This document shows, piece by piece, positions 63,757 to 64,000 of a DNA stretch of 64,000 nucleotides. Origin of the DNA: G965212025 sp965215765 (GTDB lineage Bacteria > Pseudomonadota > Gammaproteobacteria > Poriferisulfidales > Oxydemutatoraceae). Numbering within the stretch: the first letter of the stretch is position 1; each line of letters opens with the position of its first letter. The translations under genes were made by a program, and so were the position numbers. Under the pieces are notes generated by a model that was not told where the DNA came from, made no database searches, and saw only the letters and a list, made by a program, of their open reading frames with translations. The stretch is taken from contig OZ244118.1 of assembly GCA_965215765.1 (NCBI GenBank), positions 1,488,001-1,552,000 of the forward strand, given 5' to 3'.

Positions 63757-64000
63757 GGCTCGCAATGCTCAGACATTCGTGAAGGGGAAATCCTGCTTGT
63801 CACGCAGGCATGGTCATTTGAGGTCTTTTCCATAGTGTCTAGTCTTCTGTTTCTGCAGGTCGCGATATAGGGCGGATTTCCAGAGTTGAGCCCTCGACGC
63901 TCCCCAAAGTGCCCGTAGCGGCATCGCTCACCCGCAAAGCAGCAAGCCCCAGCCAAGCGTCTCCAGTTGGAGCAGGGCAGGAGTCTATGATTTCTCCGCA
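63757..64000. other. Right end of window without supported gene
   Basis: This is the upstream region of copy 2, identical in kind to 63286-63464, then unique sequence from 63944. I see no gene that can be supported before the window ends. Confidence 0.4.

Larger units (their letters stand above)
62994..63943 (+). repeat. Two-copy 471-bp tandem duplication with 8-bp flanking direct repeats
   Basis: 62994-63464 is repeated at 63465-63935. Each copy holds the 3' end of the 95-residue gene, the complete 72-residue membrane-protein gene and its upstream region. The octamer AAAGCAGC is at 62994, 63465 and 63936, exactly at the start of each copy and directly after the second, as expected for recombination or slippage between short homologies. 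Confidence 0.94.

Overview
The window comes from a gammaproteobacterium. The evidence is gene order typical of that class (lnt-leuS-lptE-holA, proA-nadD-rsfS, ilvE-hldE-waaF, lipB-lipA, an AlgZ/AlgR-like pair, ftsK-lolA-rarA), together with outer-membrane and LPS genes. No rRNA, tRNA, CRISPR array or recognisable insertion sequence was seen. Genus-level placement is not possible from sequence alone.

Layout. (1) 0.37-16.2 kb: a nearly complete N-methylglutamate (NMG) pathway for methylamine use. It holds an FAD amine oxidoreductase, a glutamine-synthetase-family enzyme, NMG synthase mgsABC, an Amt-type ammonium/methylammonium channel, three small unknown genes, NMG dehydrogenase mgdABCD and gamma-glutamylmethylamide synthetase gmaS. 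Together these would import methylamine, attach it to glutamate, make N-methylglutamate and oxidise it back to glutamate, releasing a one-carbon unit. (2) 17.8-25.9 kb: a complete type I Zorya anti-phage operon, zorABCD. It is more A+T-rich than its surroundings and lies between two diverged copies of the gmaS 3' end plus a small convergent membrane-protein gene. (3) 26.7-44.3 kb: rimK (fused to a protease-like domain), an RNA phosphodiesterase-like gene, an LprI-like gene, lnt, leuS, lptE, garR, holA, proA, nadD, rsfS and yhdP. (4) 46.0-49.8 kb: an fbpABC-type ferric iron importer on the minus strand with Fur-box-like sites. (5) 50.5-63.8 kb: ilvE-hldE-waaF-lipB-lipA, an algZR-like two-component pair, ftsK-lolA-rarA and small unknown genes.

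The most unusual property is a recurrent kind of local tandem duplication at gene boundaries. At eight places a segment of about 170-470 bp covering a gene end plus the adjoining spacer is repeated 2 to 10 times in direct orientation, always leaving one intact copy of the parent gene. The places are mgdA/mgdB, gmaS 3', lnt 5', garR 3', yhdP 3', lipB 5', rarA 3' and the last small gene pair. A ninth tandem array (five 153-bp units) lies in frame inside zorA. Four of the arrays sit at convergent gene junctions, which is nearly every such junction in the window. Several of the long open frames in these arrays are artefacts of repeats whose length is a multiple of three.

The two points most worth following up are the boundary-duplication phenomenon, for which I know no described system, and the Zorya operon, whose ZorA tail has been lengthened by near-identical 51-residue repeats.
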